Both the position numbers and the translations under genes were made by a program. Under the pieces are notes generated by a model that did not search any database, had not been told where the DNA came from, and was given only the letters and a program-made list of their open reading frames with translations. From an uncultured Odoribacter sp. (GTDB taxonomy: Bacteria > Bacteroidota > Bacteroidia > Bacteroidales > Marinifilaceae), in NCBI GenBank assembly GCA_910578105.1, contig CAJTPD010000002.1, forward strand, positions 207,269-271,268: a stretch of 64,000 nt of DNA, in the 5' to 3' direction. Every line of letters begins with the position of its first letter. Position 1 is the stretch's first letter. Positions 44,540 through 54,493 of this stretch are shown in pieces.

Positions 44540-45838
44540 TTATTTCAATTCGTTATATAATTTTTCCAGTTGAGTCTGAGCTTGCAGGAGGGTCAGACAA
44601 GCTGAGGTATAATTATTTTCTGCTGTCAGATAGTTGTTGTTTGCCTGGGTCAGATCGAGGCTTGATACTGCTCCGGCATTGTATTTATGCCGATAGTTTT
44701 CCAATACTTTTTTAGCTACCTGTATGTTATCTTTTTGCAGATTGTAATCTTCCAAAGCATTTTTGAGGGCGAATTTATATTGTTCTTCCTGCAAATTCAG
44801 TTGGTCTTCCAGTAAACTTTTGTTTAACGTAGTTTGCTCCAATGTGATTTTTTCCTGGTCTAACTGAGCTTTCCGTTGCAATCCTGAAAAAACCGGAATG
44901 CTCATAGTCACGCTTGCTGAATGTTTCGGACTGAAATCCAGGCTGGGTTTCAGGATTTTATAAGTATATCCGTAATTGGCTGATATGGTCGGGGAAAAGG
45001 CCCATTTTTTCAACCCCACCATTTTCTTTTGCAATTCTTCCTGTGTTTGCATCAGTTGGTATTGCAGGTTGGAGTTGATATCAAATTTTTGTGTCGCCAG
45101 TTTCAGGAATTTATCTTCTGCCAGGAAAAGTTCCAACGGGTCGGTTAGTGTTAACGGAGTGCCGGCTTGCAAGCCTAATTGCAGGCGTAATAAATTATAA
45201 TTTACGTCGACAGTCCGTTGCATGGCCAGTAAGCTGTTTTTTAGTTGTCCCACGGTAATTCTGATTTGGTCAACGTCGGTTATTTCAGCAGTTCCTGCTT
45301 TGTACATGTTTTCCGTGTGTTGCTGAATTTCGCTCATGTTTTGCAGGTTTTCCTTTACAATTTTCATGAGACGTTCACTTACTAATACCGTATAGTAAGA
45401 ATCGTAAACCGTTTCTTTAATATCCAGTTCTGTTACATCTACCTGTTGTGCTGCAATTTGTTTTGCGATTTTACTGGTTTGTATTCCTAAAATCCACTGG
45501 CCATTGAAGAGGAGTTGTGATACGCTGACTCCTACACTTGACTGGTCTTTCAGTACAGTTGATTGGGAAGAACCCGGAAAACTCATTTTGTATTTGAAGT
45601 TTGTACTGTAATTCAGGTCTCCGTTGATTTGCGGTAGTCCCTGAGAGATGGCTTCGGTTACCATCTTGTTTTTTAATTCAATGTCCATTTGCGATACCTG
45701 CAATTCTTTGTTGTATTTTACAGCAAAGTTTACGGCTTCTTCCAGTGTCAGACTCCTGGGCTCATCCGGAGTGGTTTGAGCCTGTAGTATCCACGGGATA
45801 AGGACCGCAATAAATGTGATTAGTACTCCTCTTTTCAT
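44540..45838 (-). CDS. TolC-family outer-membrane efflux channel
   Basis: 432 residues from the ATG at 45838, which places a clean signal peptide (MKRGVLITFIAVLIPWILQAQ split at AQ) at the start; an ATG at 45892 would add an unlikely charged stretch. Two OEP repeats are visible with long helices (SLTLEEAVNFAVKYNKELQV..., and AVSSLDLTQANNNYLTAENN). It is the exit duct of the pump and follows the TetR gene. Confidence 0.94.
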   Translation of the reverse strand: MKRGVLITFIAVLIPWILQAQTTPDEPRSLTLEEAVNFAVKYNKELQVSQMDIELKNKMVTEAISQGLPQINGDLNYSTNFKYKMSFPGSSQSTVLKDQSSVGVSVSQLLFNGQWILGIQTSKIAKQIAAQQVDVTELDIKETVYDSYYTVLVSERLMKIVKENLQNMSEIQQHTENMYKAGTAEITDVDQIRITVGQLKNSLLAMQRTVDVNYNLLRLQLGLQAGTPLTLTDPLELFLAEDKFLKLATQKFDINSNLQYQLMQTQEELQKKMVGLKKWAFSPTISANYGYTYKILKPSLDFSPKHSASVTMSIPVFSGLQRKAQLDQEKITLEQTTLNKSLLEDQLNLQEEQYKFALKNALEDYNLQKDNIQVAKKVLENYRHKYNAGAVSSLDLTQANNNYLTAENNYTSACLTLLQAQTQLEKLYNELK

Positions 45839-45969
45839 TCTGTTTAAATTATTGATTTTATTATTTCCTTTCCTTTTTTGCACTGTTTCCATACTTTACA
45901 AATTATATACCAATATTGGGATACATTTGAAAATTTTCTTGTCTGAACAGCTTTTCTTGTTTATTTTTT

Positions 45970-46590
45970 TTATTTATTAAGTAATTTTTCCAATTCACTC
46001 ATTCCCTGAGGAGTGGTAAAACTCCGGATGACATTTTCTACGATGGTGGAAACAATTATATCCAGCGGATATTTGATGTCACTGATCATTTCGGGTTCTC
46101 CCAAAAAAGTCATTTGTTTTACAAACAGGTATACCTGTACTTCTTTATTGATGTTGGGTCTGAAAAATCCTTCCCGGATACCTTTGTCTATGACTTCGTG
46201 GAATAGGCTGTGAATAAATACCTGGTCTTGTTCATTTATTTTTTGATACACATCGGGATGATATTTTTTCAAATCGAATAGGTTGGCGGGCATTCTGCTG
46301 TTTAGGCCGGCTATGATGTGGTCCCGTATGGATAGCATGATTTGGATGGCATTGTGTTGTTTCAGCTTTTCTGTATCTTTCCGGGTCCGGTTGTTGTTTC
46401 TCCGGTGGAGGAATACTTGCTCGACAACATCGTCTTTGTTGCTGAAAAACTGGTATAGTGTTTTTTTAGAAATTTTGAGATGCGAGCAAATATCATCCAT
46501 AGAAGTGCTACGTAGACCATATTTCAGAAATAATTCCGAAATATTTTCCAACAGTTCTTCCTTTGTCCGGTAAAATTCGTTTTCTGTCAT
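45970..46590 (-). CDS. TetR/AcrR-family transcriptional regulator
   Basis: 206 residues from the ATG at 46590; the frame is open 29 codons upstream but that part overlaps the operator and promoter leader. The N-terminal HTH reads MDDICSHLKISKKTLYQFFS (~residues 31-50). The ligand domain follows. It heads the efflux operon and probably represses it, binding the dyad at 46613-46629. Confidence 0.94.
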   Translation of the reverse strand: MTENEFYRTKEELLENISELFLKYGLRSTSMDDICSHLKISKKTLYQFFSNKDDVVEQVFLHRRNNNRTRKDTEKLKQHNAIQIMLSIRDHIIAGLNSRMPANLFDLKKYHPDVYQKINEQDQVFIHSLFHEVIDKGIREGFFRPNINKEVQVYLFVKQMTFLGEPEMISDIKYPLDIIVSTIVENVIRSFTTPQGMSELEKLLNK

Positions 46591-46612
46591 ATGAATCAAT
46601 ATACATTTGGAT

Positions 46613-46629
46613 TTGTACGTTTTGTACAA
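46613..46629. promoter_or_regulatory. TetR operator candidate
   Basis: TTGTACGTTTTGTACAA: perfect 6-bp arms TTGTAC/GTACAA with a 5-nt spacer, 22 bp upstream of the tetR ATG and downstream of its predicted start site. Size and position fit a TetR operator. Confidence 0.6.
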
Positions 46630-46674
46630 TTCACGGGAGGAAACGAAATGTATAAAAAATGTTTCCATGGGTCG

Positions 46675-46704
46675 CAAAAGTACAAAAATCGTGCCAACAT
46701 GAAA
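46675..46704 (-). promoter_or_regulatory. Promoter of the efflux operon
   Basis: On the minus strand TTTC (46701-46704) and TACTTTTG (46675-46682) are 18 bp apart. The leader to the tetR ATG is about 80 nt and contains the operator candidate. Confidence 0.55.
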
Positions 46705-46925
46705 TTAAAAACTTGTTAAAAATTATTATATAAATGGGAAGTTACTGATAAGTTTCAGGTAGTTAGCTTTAGTTTATCCGGTATCCCGGAAATAGATGCG
46801 GAGTGATATAGGATGCGGAGACAGGTATAAATGTCTGTAAATCGTAAAAAGAATTCAAATAAGAGCGGGAGTTTTAATTCGCCGGGATAATGTATTATCA
46901 GTATTTGTTTTTGTATTTTTGCAGC

Positions 46926-48863
46926 ATGATTGACCAAGCGACAGTACAGAAAATTTTTGATGCAGCTGATATTTATGAGGTTGTTTCAGACTTTGTAAGT
47001 TTGAAAAAACGAGGTGTGAATTATGTTGGCTGTTGTCCTTTTCATAATGAAAAAACGGGTTCTTTTACCGTTTCCCCGTCCAAAGGGATTTATAAATGCT
47101 TTGGTTGCGGTAAGGGGGGGAATGCCGTGAATTTTATTATGGAACATGAGCAATTGTCTTATGTTGAGGCTTTAAGGTGGCTGGCTGCCAAGTATAATAT
47201 TATTGTTGAGGAAAAAGAGCTTTCCGAGCACGAAAAGCAAGAGAAGTCGGAACGGGAGAGTATGTTGATTGTCACCAATTACGCCGAAGAGTTTTTTGTA
47301 GAACAACTTTGGAATACGGATGAGGGAAAATCAGTGGGGATGGGTTATTTCCGCCGCAGGGGTCTGGATGACCAGACTATAGAAAAGTTTGGTTTAGGAT
47401 ATTGTCCGGAGGCTTGGGACGGGTTGACAAAAGCTGCGTTGGGGAAAGGGTATAAACAAGAATTTTTAGTAAAAACCGGTTTGACAATAGAGTCGGATCG
47501 GGGCTTGTTTGACCGTTTCCGGGCGAGGGTGATGTTTCCTATCCGGGATTTGGCCGGTAAGATTATAGCTTTTGGCGGCCGTATCATGACCAATGATAAG
47601 AAAAGTGCCAAGTACCTGAATTCGCCTGAGTCCGAAATTTATCATAAGAGCCGGACGTTATACGGAATTTATTTTGCGAAGAAAAGTATTGTGCAGCACA
47701 ACCGTTGCTATCTGGTTGAGGGGTATCTGGATGTTATTTCTTTTCATCAGAAGGGCATAGAGAATACAGTGGCTTCCTCGGGGACTTCACTGACGATAGA
47801 ACAAATCCGTCTGATTCGTCGTCTGACACCTAATGTCACTATCATTTATGACGGAGATGCTGCAGGTGTGAAGGCGTCTTTACGGGGGATTGATTTGGTG
47901 CTGGAAGAAGGGTTGAATGTCCGGGTGGTTTCATTGCCTGAAGGAGAAGACCCGGATTCTTATGCACAGGCTCATACTGCTGATGAAGTGTTGGAGTATG
48001 TGGCTGCTCATGAAACGGATTTTATTCATTTTAAGACCAAACTGTTGCTGGACCAGGCTGGTAACGATCCGGTGGAACGGGCAAAACTGATTACGGATAT
48101 TGTAAAGAGTATTTCGCTGATTCCGGATAATATTACCCGTTCTGTGTATGTGCAGGAAACTGCGAATCAGTTGAAAGTAGAGGAAGAGGTGTTGTATAAC
48201 GAGATTGCCCGTCTCCGTAAAGGGAAAACACCCGGACCGGTGTCATTGCCTTATAAAACACCCGGGCGACCGGTTCCGAAAGTAACTTTGACTCCTTTAA
48301 AGACAGGCGGAGTTACTCCTTGCGACATAGAAGAGATGATGTTGGTGCGTTATTTGTTATTATTCGGCGAACAGGAACTTTACGAGGAAGAGCATGAGGG
48401 AAAGGTAGTTCTGATAACAGTGGGTGAATACATTATACATGAATTGGCTGAAGACGAACTACTTATGCTGAATTCCAGATTACAGGAAATTCAGCAGGAA
48501 TATCGTCGGCAATATAAAACAGCCGGTTTTATAGCAGCAAAATATTTTATTGGCCATTCTAATCCGGACATAAGTGCAATTGTAGCTGATATTTTGAGCG
48601 AACCTTATGAATTGAGTAAAATATGGACTGCAAAAGATGTTTCGGCTAAAACTGAGGAGATGATGCTGGGAGAGTTACTTCCTAAAATTGTGGATAATTA
48701 CAAAATGCGCCGGATAGAGATGATGTGTAAGGAAGCCGACCTTAAAATTCTGGAATTTCAGAATGCCGGAAATACAGAGGAAGTGCTGGAGTGGATAAAA
48801 AAGAAGAATACCATGGTGAAAGTCCGCGCCCGCCTGAATGAAAAATTGAAAAGGACTGTTTAA
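46926..48863 (+). CDS. dnaG: DNA primase
   Basis: 645 residues from the ATG at 46926, the canonical MIDQATVQKIFDAADI start. The zinc-binding domain has Cys37, His40, Cys58 and Cys61 (CPFH...CFGC). The TOPRIM core follows: LVEGYLDVISFHQ with the conserved Glu, ASSGTSLT and IYDGDAAG. The C-terminal DnaB-binding region is present. DnaG lays down RNA primers at replication forks. TATTTTTG at 46914-46921 is too close to the ATG for certain use. Confidence 0.97.
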   Translation: MIDQATVQKIFDAADIYEVVSDFVSLKKRGVNYVGCCPFHNEKTGSFTVSPSKGIYKCFGCGKGGNAVNFIMEHEQLSYVEALRWLAAKYNIIVEEKELSEHEKQEKSERESMLIVTNYAEEFFVEQLWNTDEGKSVGMGYFRRRGLDDQTIEKFGLGYCPEAWDGLTKAALGKGYKQEFLVKTGLTIESDRGLFDRFRARVMFPIRDLAGKIIAFGGRIMTNDKKSAKYLNSPESEIYHKSRTLYGIYFAKKSIVQHNRCYLVEGYLDVISFHQKGIENTVASSGTSLTIEQIRLIRRLTPNVTIIYDGDAAGVKASLRGIDLVLEEGLNVRVVSLPEGEDPDSYAQAHTADEVLEYVAAHETDFIHFKTKLLLDQAGNDPVERAKLITDIVKSISLIPDNITRSVYVQETANQLKVEEEVLYNEIARLRKGKTPGPVSLPYKTPGRPVPKVTLTPLKTGGVTPCDIEEMMLVRYLLLFGEQELYEEEHEGKVVLITVGEYIIHELAEDELLMLNSRLQEIQQEYRRQYKTAGFIAAKYFIGHSNPDISAIVADILSEPYELSKIWTAKDVSAKTEEMMLGELLPKIVDNYKMRRIEMMCKEADLKILEFQNAGNTEEVLEWIKKKNTMVKVRARLNEKLKRTV

Positions 48864-48977
48864 TAGTCTGAATAGGATGTAGAAAGACTATAAAATCATA
48901 TCACTTCCTATTCAACTTTTATTTAACCCCTATTCTCCTCTTATTTACTCCTTATTGCTGACGGGCGTGTCCGGGGA

Positions 48978-49682
48978 TTAAATAAATTTCTCGCGGTTTT
49001 GGGTTTTATAAAGACCGGTGAGCAGGCAGATAAGACTGGCCAGGAGGATAATAATACGGTTGTTGACTACCGTGTTATAAAAAATTTCGGGGTTTTTGTC
49101 GAGGGGGAGGTGAAAAGGATTAAGAAAAAGGTTCCATTTACTATCTCCCAGAATACCGTTCAGGATGAAGAGTAGCAGTCCGATGACAATGATAAATACG
49201 GCGGTACCATTACCGTTCCGGACGATTGTGCTGAGCATGAAGCAAAGCATGCCGATGAATAGTGCCGGTACCATGGCTTGTATGGCCAATTCGGCCGGAG
49301 GAACTTCGACCACCAGCCAGTTTGTGACTGCTGAAAGAAACAGAGTCAGTATAAAACAAATACAATAAGAAATGAGCAGGCGAAACAGCCATACTTTGTA
49401 ACGATAGTTGGGAATCCCGAAAATGATTTCTATGATTTTGGCATCCTGGTCATTTTGGATACCGAAACAGGCGGGATAAAATATCAATAGAATGGAAGGA
49501 ACCAGTAGCATGTTGTAACCGGATGCAGTTGTAATTTCATCATCCGATATCAGACTTAATGCTACGGTCAGTATATAAAATCCAACGGCACTCAGTACAA
49601 AATACAGAAACTTATTTCCAAAGATGATTTTTATATTGTATTTTGTAAGTTTGGTTAGCGGAGCTATGATATATGATTTCAT
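48978..49682 (-). CDS. ABC-2-type transporter permease
   Basis: 234 residues with about six helices (from IIFGNKFLYFVLSAVGFYIL through IIILLASLICLLTGLY) and no large soluble domain. Its N-terminus (LTKLTKYNIKII) resembles that of the 1113-residue permease of the same operon (INTIARYEVKLL). It starts 11 bp after the RND-ABC fusion, whose ATPase domain is its natural partner. Last gene of the seven-gene operon. Substrate unknown. Confidence 0.88.
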   Translation of the reverse strand: MKSYIIAPLTKLTKYNIKIIFGNKFLYFVLSAVGFYILTVALSLISDDEITTASGYNMLLVPSILLIFYPACFGIQNDQDAKIIEIIFGIPNYRYKVWLFRLLISYCICFILTLFLSAVTNWLVVEVPPAELAIQAMVPALFIGMLCFMLSTIVRNGNGTAVFIIVIGLLLFILNGILGDSKWNLFLNPFHLPLDKNPEIFYNTVVNNRIIILLASLICLLTGLYKTQNREKFI

Positions 49683-49693
49683 GGAATCTTGTG

Positions 49694-52600
49694 TTATTGT
49701 GTAATGATTTGTTCGTTATTTGCAAGTTTGACACTTCTCAGTAACCATAAATAGGAGTCTTCCAGCAGAGGTGTAGTCCGGACAGCATGGGGAACAGGTT
49801 GTTTTTCGGACAGGCACCGCACTTTGATATTTTCGCCGTTGCGGATATGGTGGACGAGTAACAAGTCTGCCGGCAATTTTGCAAATTCCCGGGCCGGGAT
49901 TTCGAAGGTCCAGGTTACGTCTTTAGCGATTTCAGCCATATCTGCCGGTGTACCGTAATATTTCAGAGAACCTTTGTTGATGACGCCAACCTGGTTACAG
50001 GAGCTGGCAATGTCTTCAATAATGTGCGTGGAGAAAATCACAATACGGCTGCGTGAAAGTTCCACTAACAGATTACGGAACCGGATTCGTTCCCGGGGGT
50101 CTAGTCCGGCAGTAGGTTCGTCAACAACGAGAATGCGGGGTAGATTGAGTAAAGTCTGGGCAATCCCGATACGTTGTTTCATACCACCGGAAAATCCGCC
50201 GATTTTTTTGTCTTTGTTTTCATACATATGGACTGCTTCCAGTACTTCAGTAATGCGTTTCCGGCGAATCTCCGGGTTGTAAATTCCTTTCAGTAACGCC
50301 TGATATTCCAAAAATTCCCAGGAAGTCAGATTTTCGTAAGTTCCGAATTCCTGTGGCAGATAACCGATAAGTCCTTGTAATTCTTCTCGTTTGCTTTGTG
50401 TGTCTATGCCATTGATGAATATTTTTCCGTAGCTTTGTTCGAAGATTCCGCAGATGATACGCATCAGGGTTGTTTTACCGGCACCATTAGGCCCTAATAA
50501 TCCGAACATTCCTGTGTGTATATCCATAGATACGGCGTTCAGTGCTTTAAAAGGTTCTTTTTTGTAACCGATAACCGGGATTTTGGTTGCGGCTTGGTAT
50601 ATGGTTTTTCTGAGATTCCGGAAATGTCCTTCGAGCAGGTCAACGTTGATGTTGTATTTCCGGATCCGGTGGGCCAGATAATTGATAGTTATTCCGGTAT
50701 ACCAAAGCAGGCCTGATAGAACAGGCAATCCGGAATCGGAAAACTTGACTGCTGCCCATATCAATGAAAGAAGAGGTGAAATATAATAGATTACGGAGAA
50801 CAATATTTGCATGCACCATTGTCCCCAGCGTTTATGCCGGGCTGTAAAATATTCTTTTCCTATGGTTGCAAGCCGGGATATTAATTCCCACGTACAAACT
50901 GCAAAAAAGATGGCCCAGAAAGTGAGTACCTGATAAAAGTAGGTAAAGTAAATCATAAAACCGGTGACAGGGATTATCCATACCAATACCCTCAGGTCCT
51001 TAAAAGTACGGTATTCCACTTGGATTCCCAATCTTTTGCGGGTCCGATTGCCGGATTGCCATTCTCTTTTAAATTCGTTTGGGCGGCCGTATATCTTTAC
51101 CAGATTGCGGATAGAAATATGTATTTCTTCGTCCGGGGAAATAATACGGCTGTTGGCTTGCCGGAGACTGGTTTCAATGAACCAGGTGGCACCCGGTATC
51201 AGGATAACGGCTCCAATCAGATAACCTAAACGCCATAACAGTGAATCGGTGAATGAATATATACCGATTACAGCCAGGACCAGTAATGCGATTTGACATA
51301 TTTTCATGGTCAGGCTTTGGGTTCGTAGACGGTGTAGGGCATCTTCAAGTCCTGAATAAAGAGTCGGGATAATAATTAAAGTAAGCAAAGTACTCATGGT
51401 AAGTCCTCCGATAACTGTAATAGCAAACGGAGCTCCCAATCCTGCCACAAATTCTCCTTGTCCCATAGCCAGAGGAAACATGGCCACAATTGTGGTGATT
51501 GCTGTAATTAAGATGGGACGTATCCGGGAAATACCGGCAATAATCAGTGCCCGTGGTTTACGGTAGCCTTGCCGGCGGAGTTGTGAAGTGTAGTCGATGA
51601 GTATAATGCTGTTGTTGACGACAATTCCGATGAGAATGATGAAGCCCACCAGTACATTTGCACTTAACAGGGAATTGCTGGTGAACAGGAGGGCTAATAA
51701 TGAGCCGATGGCTGCCAGCGGAATGGCAAACATGAGTACCACGGGAGCTGTCAGTGATTCAAATACTGAAGCCAAAATCATGTAAATAATGACGAATGCA
51801 GCCAAAATCAGGAAAGTGAATTCACTGGTCTCATCTTCTTCATGGACGACTTCCACAGCGATACCGCTGGGTATGTCGGAGTTCCGGACAAGTTCGTCGA
51901 TTTCAAATCTGGCTTCTTCGAGGATGGATTTAGATTCGTTAACGTCTGAATTAAAGCGGTAATTGACATTGATTTCGTTGTCCTGGTTCAGCCGGTTAAT
52001 ATTTCCCTGTCCCCGGGTGAGATTAATGCGGCTGAAGCTGCGTAAATCAGTGATGGAATTCCGGGTTGTGGTAATTTCCATATTACGCAAGTCTTCCAGG
52101 TTGCGTACCGGATTTTCGCCTTCTGTTTCTTTTTTTTCTGCCAGTTCTTTATCTTTGATGATGATGTCATACTCCTGGTCACCGGCTTTGTATTTGATTG
52201 AAGTTGTATTCTGCGGGGAAAAATTGTTCAGTTCATTTACTACGTTGTTTGGGGTAACGTCTTGAATGCCCATAAGATATTGGTCAAAAATGATACGGGC
52301 TTCGGGATTTCCCCGGTTTGAACTGACGGAAGAGTAGCTGATGTTGTCAAGTTCTTCAATTTGATATTTGAGTAGTTCTGCCAGATTGGCCATTTTTTCA
52401 AAATCCTGGCCTTTGATTACGATTTTTTCACTTTGGCTGCCCATACCCAGCTTTTTCAGTAAGTCCGAACTGCCGCCGAACATGGCATCACCTCCTCCTC
52501 CCTGAAAGTTGTCACTGCTTTCGCTGGCTTCAAAGCTGACATTACTGATGCGTAGTCCCTGAGTCAGGTTGATAACCAGATTTTTAAGTTCGTTTAAAGT

Positions 52601-54442
52601 CCGTTTTCCGATTTTTTCGTAATTGTCTTTTAGTTTGATAGTGACATACCCGTCGCTTGCCAGTACTCTTGAAGTATATTGTTCAATTTCCGGAATATCA
52701 TTCAGGCGTTGTTCATAACTTCGGACGGTTTCATCGGAACGACTTAATGTGTTTCCGTTCGGAAAAGTCATGTATATGTTGAAAGTATCGGTTTCGATTT
52801 CTTTGAGGGTATTCAGAGTGAGTGTGAGTGACAGGGATACGGTTACGATTAATAATATGATGGCCGAAAATACAATAGTCGTTGGTTTGCGGAGACTCAT
52901 TTTCAGCAAAGCAATGTAAATTTGTACCGGTCTGCTGTGAATGGATAGTGTACTGAAATTAACTTGTTCTCCTTGTTTGCGCATAAACTGGTTGACCGCC
53001 ATGGGAATCAGTAATAAAGCTACTACCAGGGAGAGCAATAGTGTGGTGACGATAGATACTCCGACATGTTCGCCGATGAGTTTGAGGAAAAAGTCGTCCG
53101 AGAATAGAAAAGGTAAAAAGACGGTTATTGTAGTCATCGTTGCTGCAATGACTGCTTTGGCTACTTCTTTGGTGCCCTGTACTGCGGCTTCCTGGCTTGG
53201 GGTACCGATAGCCCGGAGGCGGAAAATATTTTCCATGACGACAATAGAATTGTCGAGCAGCATGCCGACAGCCAGAGCAATACCGGTCAGTGTAAGGGTA
53301 TTGATACTGATGCCGAAAAAGTAGAAAAAATAAAATGCCGATAGTACAGAAATGGGGATGGCTATTGCAATAAATGTAACAATTTTGAAATTCCGTAAAA
53401 ACAGGTACAGAATAAAGATGGCCAGAATAGCTCCCGTAATACCCAGGTCAATGATGGTGTTGATGTTTTCACTCATTATTTCGGCAACATCTGTGTCTAC
53501 CTGAATGTTGATACCTTTAGGGGCCAGTTCTTCATTGAGCCGGTCGATTTCTTCCCGTATCCGGTCCGAAAGTTCAATGAGATTCACCAGCGGCGACCTG
53601 GCAATGATACAGGTAATGACTTCTTTTCCGTTGACCCGGGAATAAGATTCTTCTTCTTTGATACCAAAATGGATGTCGGCAATATCTTTCAGCAAGACAG
53701 GTCCTTCGGCCACAACGATATTTCCCAGATCTTCCGTTTGCAGATATTCGGCGGTGACGTTGACAAAAAAACGTCTGGAGTTCTGAAAAACAGAGCCGGC
53801 AAAGGTTTTTTCCGACATATTTTTGTTAATCAGAGAACTGATTTGTGAAGCTGTAATATTTAAAGCTTTACATTTTTCCTGATTGAGTAAGATTTCGATA
53901 CTTTTTTGCCGTCCTCCCATCACGGTGACGGCAGCGACACCATCTGTGTTTTCGAGGACGGGTGCTATGTCGGCATCGGTAATATTACGGACATAGTCCA
54001 CATCGTCGTCGCCTAATACCCGGAGGGTCATAAACTGGTTGCTGGCTTTGTTACCTCCTGCCTTATTCACCCGGACGGTGAATTCTTCGGGTAAGTTTTT
54101 GGATAGTGTTTTGATTTTTTCTTCCAGTTTAAGATAGGCGTATTTGATATTGGTATTTTTTGTGAACGATACGGTTATGTTTGCATTTCTGTTGGTAATT
54201 CTGGTTTTGATTTCCTCTACGCCTTCCATGCCGCTAATCACGCCTTCCACCGGAATGGCGGCCTGCGTTTTAACATAATTGGGGTCGAGTTCCATATTGG
54301 AAGTGATACTGACGGAGAGAGTCGGGTATTCTGCATCCGGATATAATTCCATCTTCAGATACTTATATGAAAAGACACCCATCATCGTAAGTCCGATGAA
54401 GAGCATAGAGATGAGAACTTTGCGATTTATGAGTTTATTCAT
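49694..54442 (-). CDS. RND efflux pump fused to an ABC transporter ATPase
   Basis: 1582 residues in one uninterrupted frame. Residues ~1-1040 are a complete RND pump with 12 helices (TM1 at residues ~8-28, TM4 GMLLDNSIVVMEN with Asp397-Asn398, TM10 GIVVNNSIILIDY with Asn943-Asn944 where AcrB has Lys). Two further helices follow (~1048-1089). Residues 1110-1119 (SIRNLVKIYG) look like the first strand and A-loop Tyr of an ABC domain. Four more helices (~1150-1260) intervene, then the ATPase resumes: Walker A GPNGAGKTT (1317-1325), signature FSGGM (from 1417), Walker B ILVVDEP (1437-1443) and H-loop His1473. All catalytic motifs are intact. Neighbours are an RND pump upstream and an ABC permease downstream. 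RND pumps normally use the proton gradient, so the ATPase could drive the adjacent permease, the pump, or both. Confidence 0.95.
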   Translation of the reverse strand: MNKLINRKVLISMLFIGLTMMGVFSYKYLKMELYPDAEYPTLSVSITSNMELDPNYVKTQAAIPVEGVISGMEGVEEIKTRITNRNANITVSFTKNTNIKYAYLKLEEKIKTLSKNLPEEFTVRVNKAGGNKASNQFMTLRVLGDDDVDYVRNITDADIAPVLENTDGVAAVTVMGGRQKSIEILLNQEKCKALNITASQISSLINKNMSEKTFAGSVFQNSRRFFVNVTAEYLQTEDLGNIVVAEGPVLLKDIADIHFGIKEEESYSRVNGKEVITCIIARSPLVNLIELSDRIREEIDRLNEELAPKGINIQVDTDVAEIMSENINTIIDLGITGAILAIFILYLFLRNFKIVTFIAIAIPISVLSAFYFFYFFGISINTLTLTGIALAVGMLLDNSIVVMENIFRLRAIGTPSQEAAVQGTKEVAKAVIAATMTTITVFLPFLFSDDFFLKLIGEHVGVSIVTTLLLSLVVALLLIPMAVNQFMRKQGEQVNFSTLSIHSRPVQIYIALLKMSLRKPTTIVFSAIILLIVTVSLSLTLTLNTLKEIETDTFNIYMTFPNGNTLSRSDETVRSYEQRLNDIPEIEQYTSRVLASDGYVTIKLKDNYEKIGKRTLNELKNLVINLTQGLRISNVSFEASESSDNFQGGGGDAMFGGSSDLLKKLGMGSQSEKIVIKGQDFEKMANLAELLKYQIEELDNISYSSVSSNRGNPEARIIFDQYLMGIQDVTPNNVVNELNNFSPQNTTSIKYKAGDQEYDIIIKDKELAEKKETEGENPVRNLEDLRNMEITTTRNSITDLRSFSRINLTRGQGNINRLNQDNEINVNYRFNSDVNESKSILEEARFEIDELVRNSDIPSGIAVEVVHEEDETSEFTFLILAAFVIIYMILASVFESLTAPVVLMFAIPLAAIGSLLALLFTSNSLLSANVLVGFIILIGIVVNNSIILIDYTSQLRRQGYRKPRALIIAGISRIRPILITAITTIVAMFPLAMGQGEFVAGLGAPFAITVIGGLTMSTLLTLIIIPTLYSGLEDALHRLRTQSLTMKICQIALLVLAVIGIYSFTDSLLWRLGYLIGAVILIPGATWFIETSLRQANSRIISPDEEIHISIRNLVKIYGRPNEFKREWQSGNRTRKRLGIQVEYRTFKDLRVLVWIIPVTGFMIYFTYFYQVLTFWAIFFAVCTWELISRLATIGKEYFTARHKRWGQWCMQILFSVIYYISPLLSLIWAAVKFSDSGLPVLSGLLWYTGITINYLAHRIRKYNINVDLLEGHFRNLRKTIYQAATKIPVIGYKKEPFKALNAVSMDIHTGMFGLLGPNGAGKTTLMRIICGIFEQSYGKIFINGIDTQSKREELQGLIGYLPQEFGTYENLTSWEFLEYQALLKGIYNPEIRRKRITEVLEAVHMYENKDKKIGGFSGGMKQRIGIAQTLLNLPRILVVDEPTAGLDPRERIRFRNLLVELSRSRIVIFSTHIIEDIASSCNQVGVINKGSLKYYGTPADMAEIAKDVTWTFEIPAREFAKLPADLLLVHHIRNGENIKVRCLSEKQPVPHAVRTTPLLEDSYLWLLRSVKLANNEQIITQ

Positions 54443-54493
54443 AATGTTTTAATGTGAAAATTCGTATTCATTACCTTATTTGTAATTTGCACA

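Noticed and set aside
49694-54442. A sequencing artefact joining two genes
   Set aside because: The frame is open throughout, all motifs are intact, and the linker is long, hydrophobic and ordered, not random. It still needs read-level confirmation.
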